64,000 nt of DNA from an uncultured delta proteobacterium (GCA_903892415.1 CAITIQ010000043.1:1-64000); one strand, 5' to 3'; shown: positions 25,215 through 34,985, counted from the stretch's first letter. Notes: generated from the sequence alone by a model not told the origin. Made by a program: numbers and translations.

Positions 25215-26624
25215 TTAGAGCTGTATCTTCTTCCAGCTGCCCCAGTGAAACTTGAGCGCCATCGCGATGGTGAGGGCGATGACGTAGATGACCGCCGCTG
25301 CCCACAGCCCGATCAAGCCAAAGTTCATCCAAACAGCGAGCGCCATCGCTAGGGGCACGAGGCACAGGAAGTGGAGCACCAGCTCGACGATCATCACGAA
25401 GACCGTGTCCCCCGCGCCGAACAGCGCTTGGGTGAGAATCATTGCCACGGCAATGACTGGTGTTACCGCGCCCATGATTCGCAGCGGCGTTAGGGCGGCT
25501 TGTTGCACGGCATCACCTGCGGCGACGAAGTGCAGTATCGGCTCGGCGAAGATCGCCTCCGAGATGCCAACGACGCCGAAGATGATGAGCCCGAGCTTCA
25601 CGCTCGTCCAGCCGAACATGGTGGCCTTCTCCGGCGCCTTCTCGCCAAGTGATTGGGAGACCAACGTTGCTGTCGCAGTGCCGAAGGCCAGACAGCCCGT
25701 GAAGGTTAGCTTGAGGATGCCGACGATGACCGTGGTGGAGGCCATGTTGACCGGGATACCGCTGGCCGAAGGAGAGAGCTCGTCAAGCTTGCTGGCAACC
25801 CAAGCGAACATGCCGAAACCGAGCATGACCGCGATGGTCGCGATGGCTCCCGGGATCGACAGCTTCAGTACGGACCAAAGCAACGTCTTGCTGAGATTGC
25901 TCACGCGGAAGGGCTTGAACTTCACCTCGTTGTCCGAGCGAAGCGCGTAGAACACCATGATGCCCAGCCCGACGAAGGTCGAGACCACGGCGGCAAGACC
26001 TGCCCCGCCGATCCCCATTCGCGGGAAGCCCCAGGTCCCGAAGATCAACAGGACGCACAGGATGACGTTGAGCACATTCATCACCACCGATGAGATCAGG
26101 TGGATATGCGTTCTCCCGATGCCGTCGAAGAAGGCTTTGAACGCGGCAGTTACTGCCATGCTGATCACGCCGAGTAAGCGGTACTTGAGGTATTGGTGCG
26201 CGCTCTCGCGGGCACCGTCCACTTTGATCAGAAGGCCGAGGATGGCGTCCATCGCGACATAGCCCACGGTTGCGAACACCAGGCCGCCGACGAACGCAAA
26301 GAAGGCCGCGTTGAAGAGCACAGCTCCAGCGTCCTCATTCCGTTGCTCCGCGAAGCGGCGCGCTGTGATGGCTTGGGTTCCAACTGCGATGCCCGAGAGC
26401 GACCCGCCGAACAGCCACAAGATGATGAGTGATGGCAGCAGCGCGGCTTGAGCGTTGGAGGCCTCTGCAGCTGGAAGCTTGGCGAAGAAGACGATGTCGA
26501 TCTCGTTGACCGCGCTTTGCAGCAGCATGGCGAAGAACGTTGGCCACGCCAGGCGCAGAACCACGGCAAACGGCGAACCGTGGGTCACCACGTTCTTCCC
26601 GATGGGCACTGAGAGATCGGCCAT
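25215..26624 (-). CDS. MATE family efflux transporter
   Basis: About 469 aa with twelve membrane helices in two similar halves, as in the MATE/MOP family (NorM/DinF). Characteristic segments include AWPTFFAMLLQSAVNEIDIVF, GIAVGTQAITARRFAE and TQALFGAGDTVFVM. It would export cationic or other small molecules using Na+ or H+. The ATG at 26624 is chosen over ATG 26645 because family N-termini usually begin just before the first helix. The gene lies 129 bases downstream of the kinase gene on the same strand. Confidence 0.88.
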   Translation of the reverse strand: MADLSVPIGKNVVTHGSPFAVVLRLAWPTFFAMLLQSAVNEIDIVFFAKLPAAEASNAQAALLPSLIILWLFGGSLSGIAVGTQAITARRFAEQRNEDAGAVLFNAAFFAFVGGLVFATVGYVAMDAILGLLIKVDGARESAHQYLKYRLLGVISMAVTAAFKAFFDGIGRTHIHLISSVVMNVLNVILCVLLIFGTWGFPRMGIGGAGLAAVVSTFVGLGIMVFYALRSDNEVKFKPFRVSNLSKTLLWSVLKLSIPGAIATIAVMLGFGMFAWVASKLDELSPSASGIPVNMASTTVIVGILKLTFTGCLAFGTATATLVSQSLGEKAPEKATMFGWTSVKLGLIIFGVVGISEAIFAEPILHFVAAGDAVQQAALTPLRIMGAVTPVIAVAMILTQALFGAGDTVFVMIVELVLHFLCLVPLAMALAVWMNFGLIGLWAAAVIYVIALTIAMALKFHWGSWKKIQL

Positions 26625-26753
26625 TACTTCGGCCGCGTACCACATCCGCGAGGGAGCCGCCGAAAAAGCGGCGTTTGCCGCGAGTGGGTGATCGTGCGCG
26701 TGCGCTCTTGGACCAGTCGCCCAGGTTGCGAACCAGCGCTGCCTTCGCTTGAG

Positions 26754-28733
26754 TCAGGCCGGGGGTGGCGGCGGCGGTGGCAGATCCGTTTGTCGCAATG
26801 CCGCCCGACCCTCAATGATGCCGCCGTCCACCGTCATCGCGATGCAGAGTCCGGTGTCGAGGAACAGCGAAACGATCGGGACCTCCACCGTTTCATCCTT
26901 CCACACCGGCATCCAGCCTTTGGAGTCGTCGCGCAGATAGATCGCGCCGGCCGTTGCCACCCACGGTCGCCCGAACGGATCTAGCGCGATCGCGCTCAGC
27001 ACGGGCTCGCCCGGCACTTGCTCGAGCGAGGTCACGTCGGCGTCTCGCGTAAGCAGCGTACCGTGCGAGCCAACGGCGTAGCCCAGCGACTTCCTTGGAC
27101 GCCCAACGCAGGCAAGGAGCGCCGCACATTTCGAGTCGACCGGGATCTCGATCAGGTCCCAATCGAGTGCATGGTACAGCGCTGCGTACGCGCCACCCTC
27201 GATGCGTCGTCCGACGACGAGCCAACGCGCGTCGTCGAAGCGCGTCATCGCCATCAGCGAAAACACTCCGGGGATGGGGAAAGGCTTGAGCCAGCGTTTG
27301 GTTGCATACGTATTGAGCGAGATGACGCCGTCCAAGCCTTTGCAGGCAAGCACGCTGATGTCTTCGAGGTCACCGCCGAAGCACTCCACCTTGTGCGCGT
27401 CTCGCGGTCCCTCGATGATCTCCACCTCTCCCCCCGTGGTGTAGATTGCGATTTGGCCGTCGTCTCCCCCGAGTATCCAGCGGCCAGCTCCCACGCGCTG
27501 AACGAAGCGCACTCCGCCTGCGAGCTTGAGCCCCTCGGTGGAGGCCACTTTCCAGGTCGTACCGTTCCAGAAGGAGAGTCCGATCTTGGTCGCGGCGATC
27601 GCTCGGCCGTGACCATCCCACGCGACGCTTCGAACGATCAAAGCGGAGCCTGTGCGATGCGGGACGGACCAACGCCACTCCGCAGGTTCGAGCGATGGGG
27701 CATTCTCCTGCTGTTTTGGATTGATCGACGTGAACGAAAGCTCGCGCTTTTTCTGACCCTGGAGGTGAGGGAGGATCATGCTGCTGACAGCGAGGGCTTC
27801 ACCCAAGCGCGCGTCAGCGCGGGGGGCGGCCGCCCAGCCCAACACGAGATCGATCGAGCGGCAGGCCTTTTCATTCTTGCGCAGCTCGGGATGGAGGCCG
27901 GGCATCTCCAAGAGCGAGCGTCTGCGGCCCGTCTCCAGGCTGCGCATGACCTCGGCCATCGAGTTGAAGATCGGTTCGCCGGTGAGGATGAAGAAGATCA
28001 ACGAGGCGAGGCTGAACACGTCGGTGAAGGTTCCGATCGGGTCCCCGGTGGTCAATTCAGGCGCGGCAAACCCTGGCGTTCCCACCAGTGAACCGGAGAG
28101 CGTCCCAGCGACGCCCGTTGGTCGGGCCACGCCAAAGTCAGCGATCTTGAAGATCTCGCCAGCGCCCCGCCCGGTGCACAAGATGTTGTTGGGCGTGAGA
28201 TCGCGATGGATCACGCCGACCTCGTGAACGGCAGCCAACCCTTGGCCGATACAATCGATGGCCGTCGACGCGCGAGCGGGATCGAAAGCGAAGCCGACGT
28301 CTCGGAGGTTCTTGCGCACGCGCTCCGCTAGCGTCGTCCCGAGCGACCCGCCGTGCACGTATTCGATCGCTACCCAGGGCAACTCGAGCTCAGAGCCGGA
28401 GCGAAGGACCTTGAGCACGCCAGTATCGATCAGCCGCACAACGAAGGGTGTTGGCGGCGTTCGCTCGTTGAGCCTCCCGAGCGCGACCGCCTCTTTGCGA
28501 ATGAGCAACCCGGCCGTTGCTCCGAGTTTGCGCACGAAGGCAGGGCGCAACACTTTGATCACGACCGGCGCTTTGCCTTCCGGGGACAGACGGTGAGCGA
28601 GGAAAGCCACCGCACCGCCACCCTTTCCGAGCGTGAGTTCGGGCTTGTACACCACGCCGGCGGCGATCTCCGACGGCACAGTAGCGCCGATGAGAGACTG
28701 CATGTTTTCGTCGTCACGAGGGAGCTGAATCAT
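26754..28733 (-). CDS. Ser/Thr protein kinase with beta-propeller-like C-terminus
   Basis: About 659 aa. Kinase domain at residues 30-330: glycine loop LGKGGGAVAF, Lys60 in VVIK, catalytic HRDLTPNN (Asp178; Thr replaces the usual Lys), DFG at 199-201 and GFAAPE. From about 345 to 640 there are repeated strand units (for example SVAWDGHGRAIAATKIGLSFW and GGDDGQIAIYTTGGEVEI) suggesting a propeller. It ends in a poly-Pro tail. No membrane helix. The ATG overlaps the stop of the cytochrome-fusion gene by one base (TGATG), so the two are translationally coupled. Confidence 0.85.
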   Translation of the reverse strand: MIQLPRDDENMQSLIGATVPSEIAAGVVYKPELTLGKGGGAVAFLAHRLSPEGKAPVVIKVLRPAFVRKLGATAGLLIRKEAVALGRLNERTPPTPFVVRLIDTGVLKVLRSGSELELPWVAIEYVHGGSLGTTLAERVRKNLRDVGFAFDPARASTAIDCIGQGLAAVHEVGVIHRDLTPNNILCTGRGAGEIFKIADFGVARPTGVAGTLSGSLVGTPGFAAPELTTGDPIGTFTDVFSLASLIFFILTGEPIFNSMAEVMRSLETGRRRSLLEMPGLHPELRKNEKACRSIDLVLGWAAAPRADARLGEALAVSSMILPHLQGQKKRELSFTSINPKQQENAPSLEPAEWRWSVPHRTGSALIVRSVAWDGHGRAIAATKIGLSFWNGTTWKVASTEGLKLAGGVRFVQRVGAGRWILGGDDGQIAIYTTGGEVEIIEGPRDAHKVECFGGDLEDISVLACKGLDGVISLNTYATKRWLKPFPIPGVFSLMAMTRFDDARWLVVGRRIEGGAYAALYHALDWDLIEIPVDSKCAALLACVGRPRKSLGYAVGSHGTLLTRDADVTSLEQVPGEPVLSAIALDPFGRPWVATAGAIYLRDDSKGWMPVWKDETVEVPIVSLFLDTGLCIAMTVDGGIIEGRAALRQTDLPPPPPPPA

Positions 28734-30409
28734 CAGAGTCCGTGTCCTGGTCCGAGGATGGAGGTCATCTTCGCGGTGGCGTCGAAGGCTTCGACGTGGG
28801 GGGGATGGTGGCACTCGGAGACGCAGCTCTTGGGATCCGGCTTGGTCTGGATGAGGGCTTTGTTCTTGGGTTCCTTCGCGTGCAGGCTACCTGGCCCGTG
28901 ACAGGTTTCGCATTGGACGTTCTTGAGCGAGTCGACGAATGTCACGGTGCTACCGCCAGGCTTTTCGTAGCCGGTGACGTGGCAGGCGACACAATCGAGG
29001 TTGAACTCCACGAACTTTTTCTCGAGCGTGGCGTAGGCCTTTGCGTGGCTGGTCTTGTCCCACACAGCGCGTTCCTCCGCGTGACAGCTCGAGCACGCCT
29101 CGACTCCGAGGTATGACGCGCCGTCCCCCGCTTCGGGAGGCATCACGCCTTTGAAGGCCTCGCGATTGTGGTCATTCACGCGCTTGTAGTAACCGAGCGC
29201 CACTTCTTCGAGCCCGGGCTCTTTGCCCAACTTCTCACGAACCTCCACTAGGCTGTACTGAAAGAAGCTGCCGCTAGGGGCTTCCGGGGTCTGCCCTTCC
29301 AAGGTCGCGCGCTCGGTGCGCAATCGTTCCAGGTCTTTTCTGCGGGCGGAGAGGTCGTCGGCGCGCACCACCGTGGATTTCTCCCAACCGTTGATGCGTG
29401 CTTCCAGATCGCGAATCTGTTGGTTGATACCAAGCAATTGCTCGGCTCGGGCTAGCCCTCCTCCGTCCGCGAGCACGATGCGACCGCTCGAGTCTGCGGG
29501 CTCTTTGAAGTGGAGGTCGAGACGGGCGGTTGTCTGCAAATGGTTGGAGAGCTCGACCACCAGCGTCGAGCCGGTGATCACTGGCGCGCGCGGTGCGTCG
29601 TTGGCTTCGCCTTTTTCCGAGGGCTTGCCGAGCAGCATCACGTCGATGTCCTTGATCTCGTCAGTGAGTCGAAGGGCTTCTCCGCGAGGAAGTACGGCCA
29701 TGACGACCACCACGCGGGCCCCCTGCGTGCGAAGCGCCTGAACCTCACTGCGTAGCGCCTCCACGGGCGCGGAGAGTGGCCCTCCCGTGCTCGACGCGAC
29801 CTTGGGATCCAGCACTCCGGTGAAACCAACTTTGACGCCGTCGACTTCGAGTATGCGGCTCTTTTGTAGCGGCCCAGTTCCAGGACCGTTCGCCGCGAGG
29901 AAGCTCACCTTTGAACTCTCGGCGAGCTGCTTGAACACCGCGTCTCCAGCGCCAAAGTCGTTCGCGCCGGGCGTCCATGCGAGCACGCCGAGCTTGGCAG
30001 CGCCTTTGGCCAGTGCTTCCGCCTTCCAGAGATCCTGCGTGGCTTTCTTGGGAGTGGACTTGGGGTCTTGGAAGAAGAGCGGTCCCGCACCGATGATCAG
30101 GCTCGTCTGGGCCGCACCTTTCTCGGACTCGAAAAGGCTAGCGAAATGGCTTGCGCCGCCGAGCTGGTCCTTCGAACAGCCGCATGGCTCGAGTGCTCCG
30201 GCGACGTTGGAAAGCAGGTACAGCCGCAGCGCAGGCTTGGCCTCCGCCGTCGCCGGCGTGGCGCTCGAAGGGGCGCCGTTCGAGGTGGTGCCGGTGCTGC
30301 ACGCGCCCATTGCTCCAAGTGCCACGCTCAGCGCAAGACACGCCGTCCAACCGCTCATCCCCAAGAGTGGCTTCTCCGAGACGAAGCCTTTGCGATCCTC
30401 TCTCGACAT
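28733..30409 (-). CDS. 5'-nucleotidase-like / multiheme cytochrome c fusion lipoprotein
   Basis: 558 aa. Lipoprotein signal with lipobox AMGAC (Cys37). Residues about 60-330 resemble the UshA/5'-nucleotidase metallophosphatase fold (LRLYLLSNVAGALEPCGCS, GANDFGAGDAVFKQL, GVKVGFTGVLDP), though the metal ligands are not all canonical, so phosphatase activity is uncertain. After a coiled-coil linker come heme sites CSSCH (near 439), CVACH (473), CETCH (500) and an unusual CxxxCH, CVSECH (529). It is probably an envelope electron-transfer protein. It is coupled to the kinase gene downstream and divergent from the Gcr-like gene. Confidence 0.8.
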   Translation of the reverse strand: MSREDRKGFVSEKPLLGMSGWTACLALSVALGAMGACSTGTTSNGAPSSATPATAEAKPALRLYLLSNVAGALEPCGCSKDQLGGASHFASLFESEKGAAQTSLIIGAGPLFFQDPKSTPKKATQDLWKAEALAKGAAKLGVLAWTPGANDFGAGDAVFKQLAESSKVSFLAANGPGTGPLQKSRILEVDGVKVGFTGVLDPKVASSTGGPLSAPVEALRSEVQALRTQGARVVVVMAVLPRGEALRLTDEIKDIDVMLLGKPSEKGEANDAPRAPVITGSTLVVELSNHLQTTARLDLHFKEPADSSGRIVLADGGGLARAEQLLGINQQIRDLEARINGWEKSTVVRADDLSARRKDLERLRTERATLEGQTPEAPSGSFFQYSLVEVREKLGKEPGLEEVALGYYKRVNDHNREAFKGVMPPEAGDGASYLGVEACSSCHAEERAVWDKTSHAKAYATLEKKFVEFNLDCVACHVTGYEKPGGSTVTFVDSLKNVQCETCHGPGSLHAKEPKNKALIQTKPDPKSCVSECHHPPHVEAFDATAKMTSILGPGHGL

Positions 30410-30474
30410 CGTCGCTGCGTCTTAGCACACGTGAGCTAGCTCGACCGAGCGGATGCCGTTAGCTTGCCAGCGTA

Positions 30475-32721
30475 ATGTCCTTCCCTAGTGAATCGGGCCA
30501 CGCGCCGGCCGACGTGAGCCCCGATCTAAAGGGATTTTTACATGCCGTCCTGCCGGCGGGCGGGAGCTCGCGCAGCGCAAGCAGGCTGTACGGCCTGTTG
30601 GCCGCTGTCGACCCGAAGGTGGATCTGTTCGAGCGAGAAGAGCAACTTGTTGCACTAAGCCTCTGGCTGCGCCGTGGTGGAGACGTACCAGCACGTTCGG
30701 CCGAGGCTCTCGCCGAGGCTCTCGCCGAGCCACCGGCCGTGCGCCGGCTGCGCTTTCTCTGTCATGCGTTGTGGTTGGTGGGGCCGTTTCGTGTGCGGCT
30801 ATCCAAGCTCTTGCGCTCCGTCCTTGGAGAATTGACTGGGCAAGCGCTCTTCGCCCGGCTTGGAATCCCGGGGGACAGCGGACTTTTTTCGGAGACGATC
30901 GATCGTTTGTCGAGGCGGCTATTGCCCCAGCCGATCGATGAGCAGGACCTGATCCAGCTGGTCGAGCGGTTGTTTCCTAAGCGCGCTGATTGGGCCTGGC
31001 TCGCTCGCGTTCCGCCCTCGTTGCTGGTTTCATTGATTGAGCTCACCCGCACTCCCGAGCTTGAAGCGGCACCTGCTTCGCGGAGCACGCGCCAGCTTTC
31101 TTCGGCCGACGCAGCGCTCGGTGACCTGCCTCCGCTGCCGGACCCGCGGGCTAGTCTGCCTTCCACGGGCCGTGCGGCCAGCGCTTACTTGCCGCTCCGC
31201 GTGGCTATGCTCGAAGCGACGCTGCTCTTGGCGTCGCGGGTCTCGGCCGCGGGCCTCTCGGACGTGATTCATACGCGGGCCAATCTCAAGAATCTGCAGG
31301 ATTCACCGTTCTTTCGCCTGCCTCGGGTGATCGATGCTTTGCTCGCTACCCCGAGATACGACGCCGAGGAGATCGCACTTTGGGTCGAGCACGTTCGCGA
31401 ACTGGTGACGAGCTGTCGGCTAACGCAGCAAGTTGTGCAATCTCGACTCGAGGCGGCTGGCGTCAGCGTCGACGTCGTTTACCGACTCGAGCTGATTGAG
31501 CGGAGCCTCAATCGCCTGGAGCTGTTGCTGAGCGTTCTGGTCCCCCAAGCGAGCGAGGAGCTTGCGGCGCGGAGCGTGGGAACGCTCATCCGTTTGCTCG
31601 AAGACCGCCGTCGCGATCTGAGCCTGCTCGATATCGTCCGGACCAACACCCACATGCTGGCGCGCAAGATCATCGAGCGTGCGGGCCAAACCGGCGAGCA
31701 CTACATCACGATCTCCAAGGGCGAATTCGCCAAGATGTTCCTTGCCGCGAGCGGTGGCGGATTGCTCGCTGCCGGAACTAACGTCGGCAAGCTCGCCGTC
31801 GGTCACTTGCATCGGCCGCTCTTGCAGGAGGGCCTCCTGATCTCGGCCAACTACGCGGGCAGCTTCATCCTCATGCAGCTGGCCGGGTTCACGCTCGCGA
31901 CCAAGCAGCCAAGCATGACGGCGGCGGCTTTGGCTGGAGCGCTGAGCGATAAGACCGCCGACTCAAGCGAACTCGTAACCACCGTTGCGCGCCTCGTTCG
32001 ATCCCAAATCGCGGCGGCGGCCGGCAACATACTTTTCGTCATTCCGTCCAGCATCGCGCTCGACTGGCTGTGGGTTGCAAAACTGTCTAAGACGCAGGGC
32101 CACGTACTCACCGAGGACTACGCGCACAAGACCATCGCGTCCCTCCATCCAACCCAGTCGGGCACGCTTTTTTTCGCTATTTTGACCGGCGTTATTCTGT
32201 GGCTATCGAGTTTGGCCGCAGGCTGGGTAGAAAACTGGGCTGTCTATCGAAGGCTCCCCGAGGCCATCGAGGAACATCGCTGGCGCCGCTTTTTTGGTCG
32301 CCGCCTGATGGGGGCCGCTGGTCGCTTCGTCGGGCGCAACATCGGTGGCATCGGAGGAAACCTGGCGATCGGTTTGATGCTGGGCTTTGCACCGATCTTG
32401 GGTGAGTTCGTCGGTTTGCCCGTCGAGATCCGCCACATCACGATTAGCACCAGCTCTCTCACGTTCGCGCTCCGCGCGCTCGGTTTGTCGGCCTTGTCCA
32501 CGCCCGAGTTTCACTCGGCGCTCTTGGGCCTGCTTGGCATCTTGAGTCTCAACCTCGTCGTCAGTTTCGGGCTGGCGCTGGGGGTGGCGATGCGAGCGCG
32601 AGAGGTCTCTTTTTTGCAGGCCCTCAGGCTGTTGTTCCACGTGGTCTATGGCTTCGTTCGTTCACCTCTGCGCTTCTTTCTGCCGGTTGGTGAGAAGCCC
32701 ACCGTGCGCGCAGCGCACTAG
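30475..32721 (+). CDS. Gcr-type 'site-specific recombinase' membrane protein
   Basis: 748 aa. It matches the family annotated as site-specific recombinase (Gcr, Pfam SpecificRecomb). It has a helical soluble N-terminal half and conserved blocks LLDIVRTNTHMLARKIIERAG, HYITISKGEFAKMFLAASGG and VPSSIALDW-like segments. These are followed by several membrane helices (AILTGVILWLSSLAAGW, IGLMLGFAPILGEFVGLP). No recombinase catalytic residues are evident, and a membrane role is more likely than DNA recombination. Transcribed alone, divergent from the cytochrome fusion. Confidence 0.8.
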   Translation: MSFPSESGHAPADVSPDLKGFLHAVLPAGGSSRSASRLYGLLAAVDPKVDLFEREEQLVALSLWLRRGGDVPARSAEALAEALAEPPAVRRLRFLCHALWLVGPFRVRLSKLLRSVLGELTGQALFARLGIPGDSGLFSETIDRLSRRLLPQPIDEQDLIQLVERLFPKRADWAWLARVPPSLLVSLIELTRTPELEAAPASRSTRQLSSADAALGDLPPLPDPRASLPSTGRAASAYLPLRVAMLEATLLLASRVSAAGLSDVIHTRANLKNLQDSPFFRLPRVIDALLATPRYDAEEIALWVEHVRELVTSCRLTQQVVQSRLEAAGVSVDVVYRLELIERSLNRLELLLSVLVPQASEELAARSVGTLIRLLEDRRRDLSLLDIVRTNTHMLARKIIERAGQTGEHYITISKGEFAKMFLAASGGGLLAAGTNVGKLAVGHLHRPLLQEGLLISANYAGSFILMQLAGFTLATKQPSMTAAALAGALSDKTADSSELVTTVARLVRSQIAAAAGNILFVIPSSIALDWLWVAKLSKTQGHVLTEDYAHKTIASLHPTQSGTLFFAILTGVILWLSSLAAGWVENWAVYRRLPEAIEEHRWRRFFGRRLMGAAGRFVGRNIGGIGGNLAIGLMLGFAPILGEFVGLPVEIRHITISTSSLTFALRALGLSALSTPEFHSALLGLLGILSLNLVVSFGLALGVAMRAREVSFLQALRLLFHVVYGFVRSPLRFFLPVGEKPTVRAAH

Positions 32722-33968
32722 TCTCCAGCTTCGAGCAGGCGCTGCCGGGGCGGCTGCCAGTTCGGGACGAACCTCGGACATTCGGCAGGCGCGTTCGCTG
32801 GCAGCGTGAGCTCGGGAAAGTCGCGGCCCTCCGTGCGGTCGAAGCGTAGATCCCCGAGCACCAAGGAGTCTTCGTGCTCGACCCAAAATGGCGTGCGATA
32901 GAAGCGCATGGCTGCCGCGACGTCGCAGCGAGCCGCTAGCTCCCGCAGCTTGTTTTGCGAGAGTCGCACCTCGCCTGCCCAAACGACATGCTTCGGCGAG
33001 GCGTCGACCTCGACCAGTTGCGCGGTGGTGTTGCTGGGGCTCCTCGGGCACAGCCCGCTCACGAAGGGGGTTGCGGTCCCGCGCCGCACGATGAAGGTGT
33101 CGCTGCTCGGCTCGGGCACCATCGTTAGGTAGACGGTCCAACAGAATGGGTTCGACGGGAGAGGCGTGAGCGCGACATCGTGCACGATTGCATCGGGGTG
33201 CTCGTCGTACAGGTCGAGCATGACCTGCTGCTCGGCGCGCAGGCGAGCGAGGGAGAACGCCAAAAGCACGCTCAACCAGGCCGCGCAGGCAAAGACGATG
33301 CGTCGCCGTGCGTTGGTGCGGCTAGCAACGAATACCGATAGCGCGAACACCCCGCTGATCAGCAGACTGAGCTGCCAGGGAATGAAGGAGCCGGCAAACC
33401 ACGGGACCACCACGATGAAGGCGCTGAGCCCGCCCAGCAGGATGCGGAAAGCTCGTGAACGTGCGTTGCGGAACACGCTTGGGATGGCGGTGACCCAGAG
33501 CAGCGGCTCCAAAATGAAGATGCGATCGCCGTAGTACCATCGACTATCGAACGGCCAGAAAGGGTGAACGCCGTAGATGTTCCAAGCGTCCATGAGCAGG
33601 TGAAGCACAGGACCAAACAAGCCGAGCAACAGAATCAGTCGGCGATGGGAAGTTGGCTTTGCGACGCGCAGCGCCAGTGCCGCCACCAATAATCCGAGCG
33701 TCATCGCGATCGGCAGGGTGTGGGTGTGTCCACGGTGGTGAAGCAGGTAGCCGAGCGGGCCTGGCGTTATCCACGAATAGAGAAGGTCGGTGTCGGGCAC
33801 GTTGTTGGCGAGCGCCGAGACCACGACCGCGACCTTGCCGGCCCGCAGCTGGCCCTCGTTCTCGGGAGCTGCGTTCTTGTTAGTACGCGTCAGCGCAAGC
33901 TCGGCGAGCAGAATTCCAGCGAGGGCATGGGCAACGTTTTCCACCGACTTTGGCTGCCATCTTGCCAC
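32718..33968 (-). CDS. YdjM/DUF457-like membrane metal-dependent hydrolase
   Basis: About 416 aa from GTG 33968; GTG 33944 is an alternative start. Early residues NVAHALAGILLAELAL and HHRGHTHTLP carry the His-rich motif of the LexA-regulated membrane hydrolase family (YdjM, DUF457), embedded in several membrane helices up to about residue 225. The remaining soluble region has no motif I recognise, and is long for this family. Activity is unproven. Its stop overlaps the convergent Gcr-like gene by four bases. Confidence 0.65.
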   Translation of the reverse strand: MARWQPKSVENVAHALAGILLAELALTRTNKNAAPENEGQLRAGKVAVVVSALANNVPDTDLLYSWITPGPLGYLLHHRGHTHTLPIAMTLGLLVAALALRVAKPTSHRRLILLLGLFGPVLHLLMDAWNIYGVHPFWPFDSRWYYGDRIFILEPLLWVTAIPSVFRNARSRAFRILLGGLSAFIVVVPWFAGSFIPWQLSLLISGVFALSVFVASRTNARRRIVFACAAWLSVLLAFSLARLRAEQQVMLDLYDEHPDAIVHDVALTPLPSNPFCWTVYLTMVPEPSSDTFIVRRGTATPFVSGLCPRSPSNTTAQLVEVDASPKHVVWAGEVRLSQNKLRELAARCDVAAAMRFYRTPFWVEHEDSLVLGDLRFDRTEGRDFPELTLPANAPAECPRFVPNWQPPRQRLLEAGD

Positions 33969-34028
33969 GGAGCCAAAGGCAGGCCACCTTCTCGAAAAGC
34001 TCGGCCCTCGCGGAGCTCAGGGACCCCT

Positions 34029-34976
34029 ATGGTTTTGCGTCTTCAACCGTCCACCACGCTTCTCTTCGCAACCGTATCGCTTGCTCTGCTCGGTTGCGGT
34101 CTGGGCCTTTCGCCACGAGCCGAGGTTGTTGAGACTGCGGCCTCGGCCACGAAGCCCGCGAAAGACGACATCCCTAGCGCTGGTCCTCCACGCCCGTTGC
34201 CTGGGATCAACCAAGAGGAGCTCGACGAGAGTGAGCGCCAAGCGGTTTGGGATATCGCCCAGCAGTCCTACGCGCCGTGTACGAACGAGGCGGTTTCGCT
34301 GGTGCAGTGCGTCGAGGAACAACGCAGTTGCTCGACCTGCAAGCCAGCGCTCGAGTTCTTGGTCGAGAAGGTGGATTCGGGCTCTGCCCGTGCCAATGCA
34401 CGCGCGGCGCTGAAACTCCGCTTTGATCCTTCCGTCGTCGTTGAACTGCCAGTGGGTACTTCCCCCGTTTTGGGGCCGCAGAACGCGCCGATCACCGTCG
34501 TCATTTTTAGCGATTTCGAGTGCCCGGCCTGCAAGGCCGTAACGCCGCTACTGGAGGAGCTGCAGCGCAAATTCCCGGAGGACGTGCGCTTGGTGCACAA
34601 GTACTTCCCGCTCAGCAAACATCTGCGCGCTCGGTACGCGGCGCGCGCGGCCTACGCTGCTCAAAAGCAAGGGCGCTACTGGGAGATGGAGAAGCTCATC
34701 TTCGACAACCAGGGCGCGCTCTCGGATCAAGACCTCGAGCGCTATGCCGCGCAGGTTGGGCTCGATATCGCGCGCTACCGTACCGACAAGGACTCCCCCG
34801 AGGCCGAGCAGGCGATCGAGGAGGACCTCGCGTTGGGCGATGCAGCTGGCCTGACCCACACTCCGTTTGTGCTGATCAATGGCCGTGAATTCGATCCGGC
34901 TTACTTCCGCTATGACGACGATCTTGCGCCTTGGATCGCGCTCGAAAAGAAGCTGGTTGGGGCCGCGAAGAAGTGA
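34029..34976 (+). CDS. DsbA/thioredoxin-fold lipoprotein
   Basis: About 315 aa. ATG 34029 gives a lipoprotein signal ending SLALLGC. An N-terminal region with its own CSTCKPALEF motif precedes a DsbA-like domain (FSDFECPACKAV, active-site Cys165 and Cys168, motif CPAC). HKYFPLSKHLRARYAARAAYAA and the cis-Pro loop THTPFVLINGREF follow, as in DsbA/DsbG-like thioredoxin_4 proteins. It would form or isomerise disulfides outside the cytoplasm, which fits the many Cys-rich exported proteins in this window. Confidence 0.87.
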   Translation: MVLRLQPSTTLLFATVSLALLGCGLGLSPRAEVVETAASATKPAKDDIPSAGPPRPLPGINQEELDESERQAVWDIAQQSYAPCTNEAVSLVQCVEEQRSCSTCKPALEFLVEKVDSGSARANARAALKLRFDPSVVVELPVGTSPVLGPQNAPITVVIFSDFECPACKAVTPLLEELQRKFPEDVRLVHKYFPLSKHLRARYAARAAYAAQKQGRYWEMEKLIFDNQGALSDQDLERYAAQVGLDIARYRTDKDSPEAEQAIEEDLALGDAAGLTHTPFVLINGREFDPAYFRYDDDLAPWIALEKKLVGAAKK

Positions 34977-34985
34977 GCGCGGAGG

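Noticed and set aside
27018-28091. A 357-codon plus-strand frame inside the kinase gene.
   Set aside because: Antisense to a complete kinase domain and propeller-like region; composition typical of a shadow frame.
30700-30729. Short 12-nt tandem repeat (GCCGAGGCTCTC) in the Gcr-like gene.
   Set aside because: Encodes EALA-type helix residues; a common low-complexity effect in high-GC genes.
30475-32721. A mobile element or integrase, from the family name 'site-specific recombinase'.
   Set aside because: The protein is a multispanning membrane protein without recombinase catalytic residues, and no attachment sites or transposon ends are seen.
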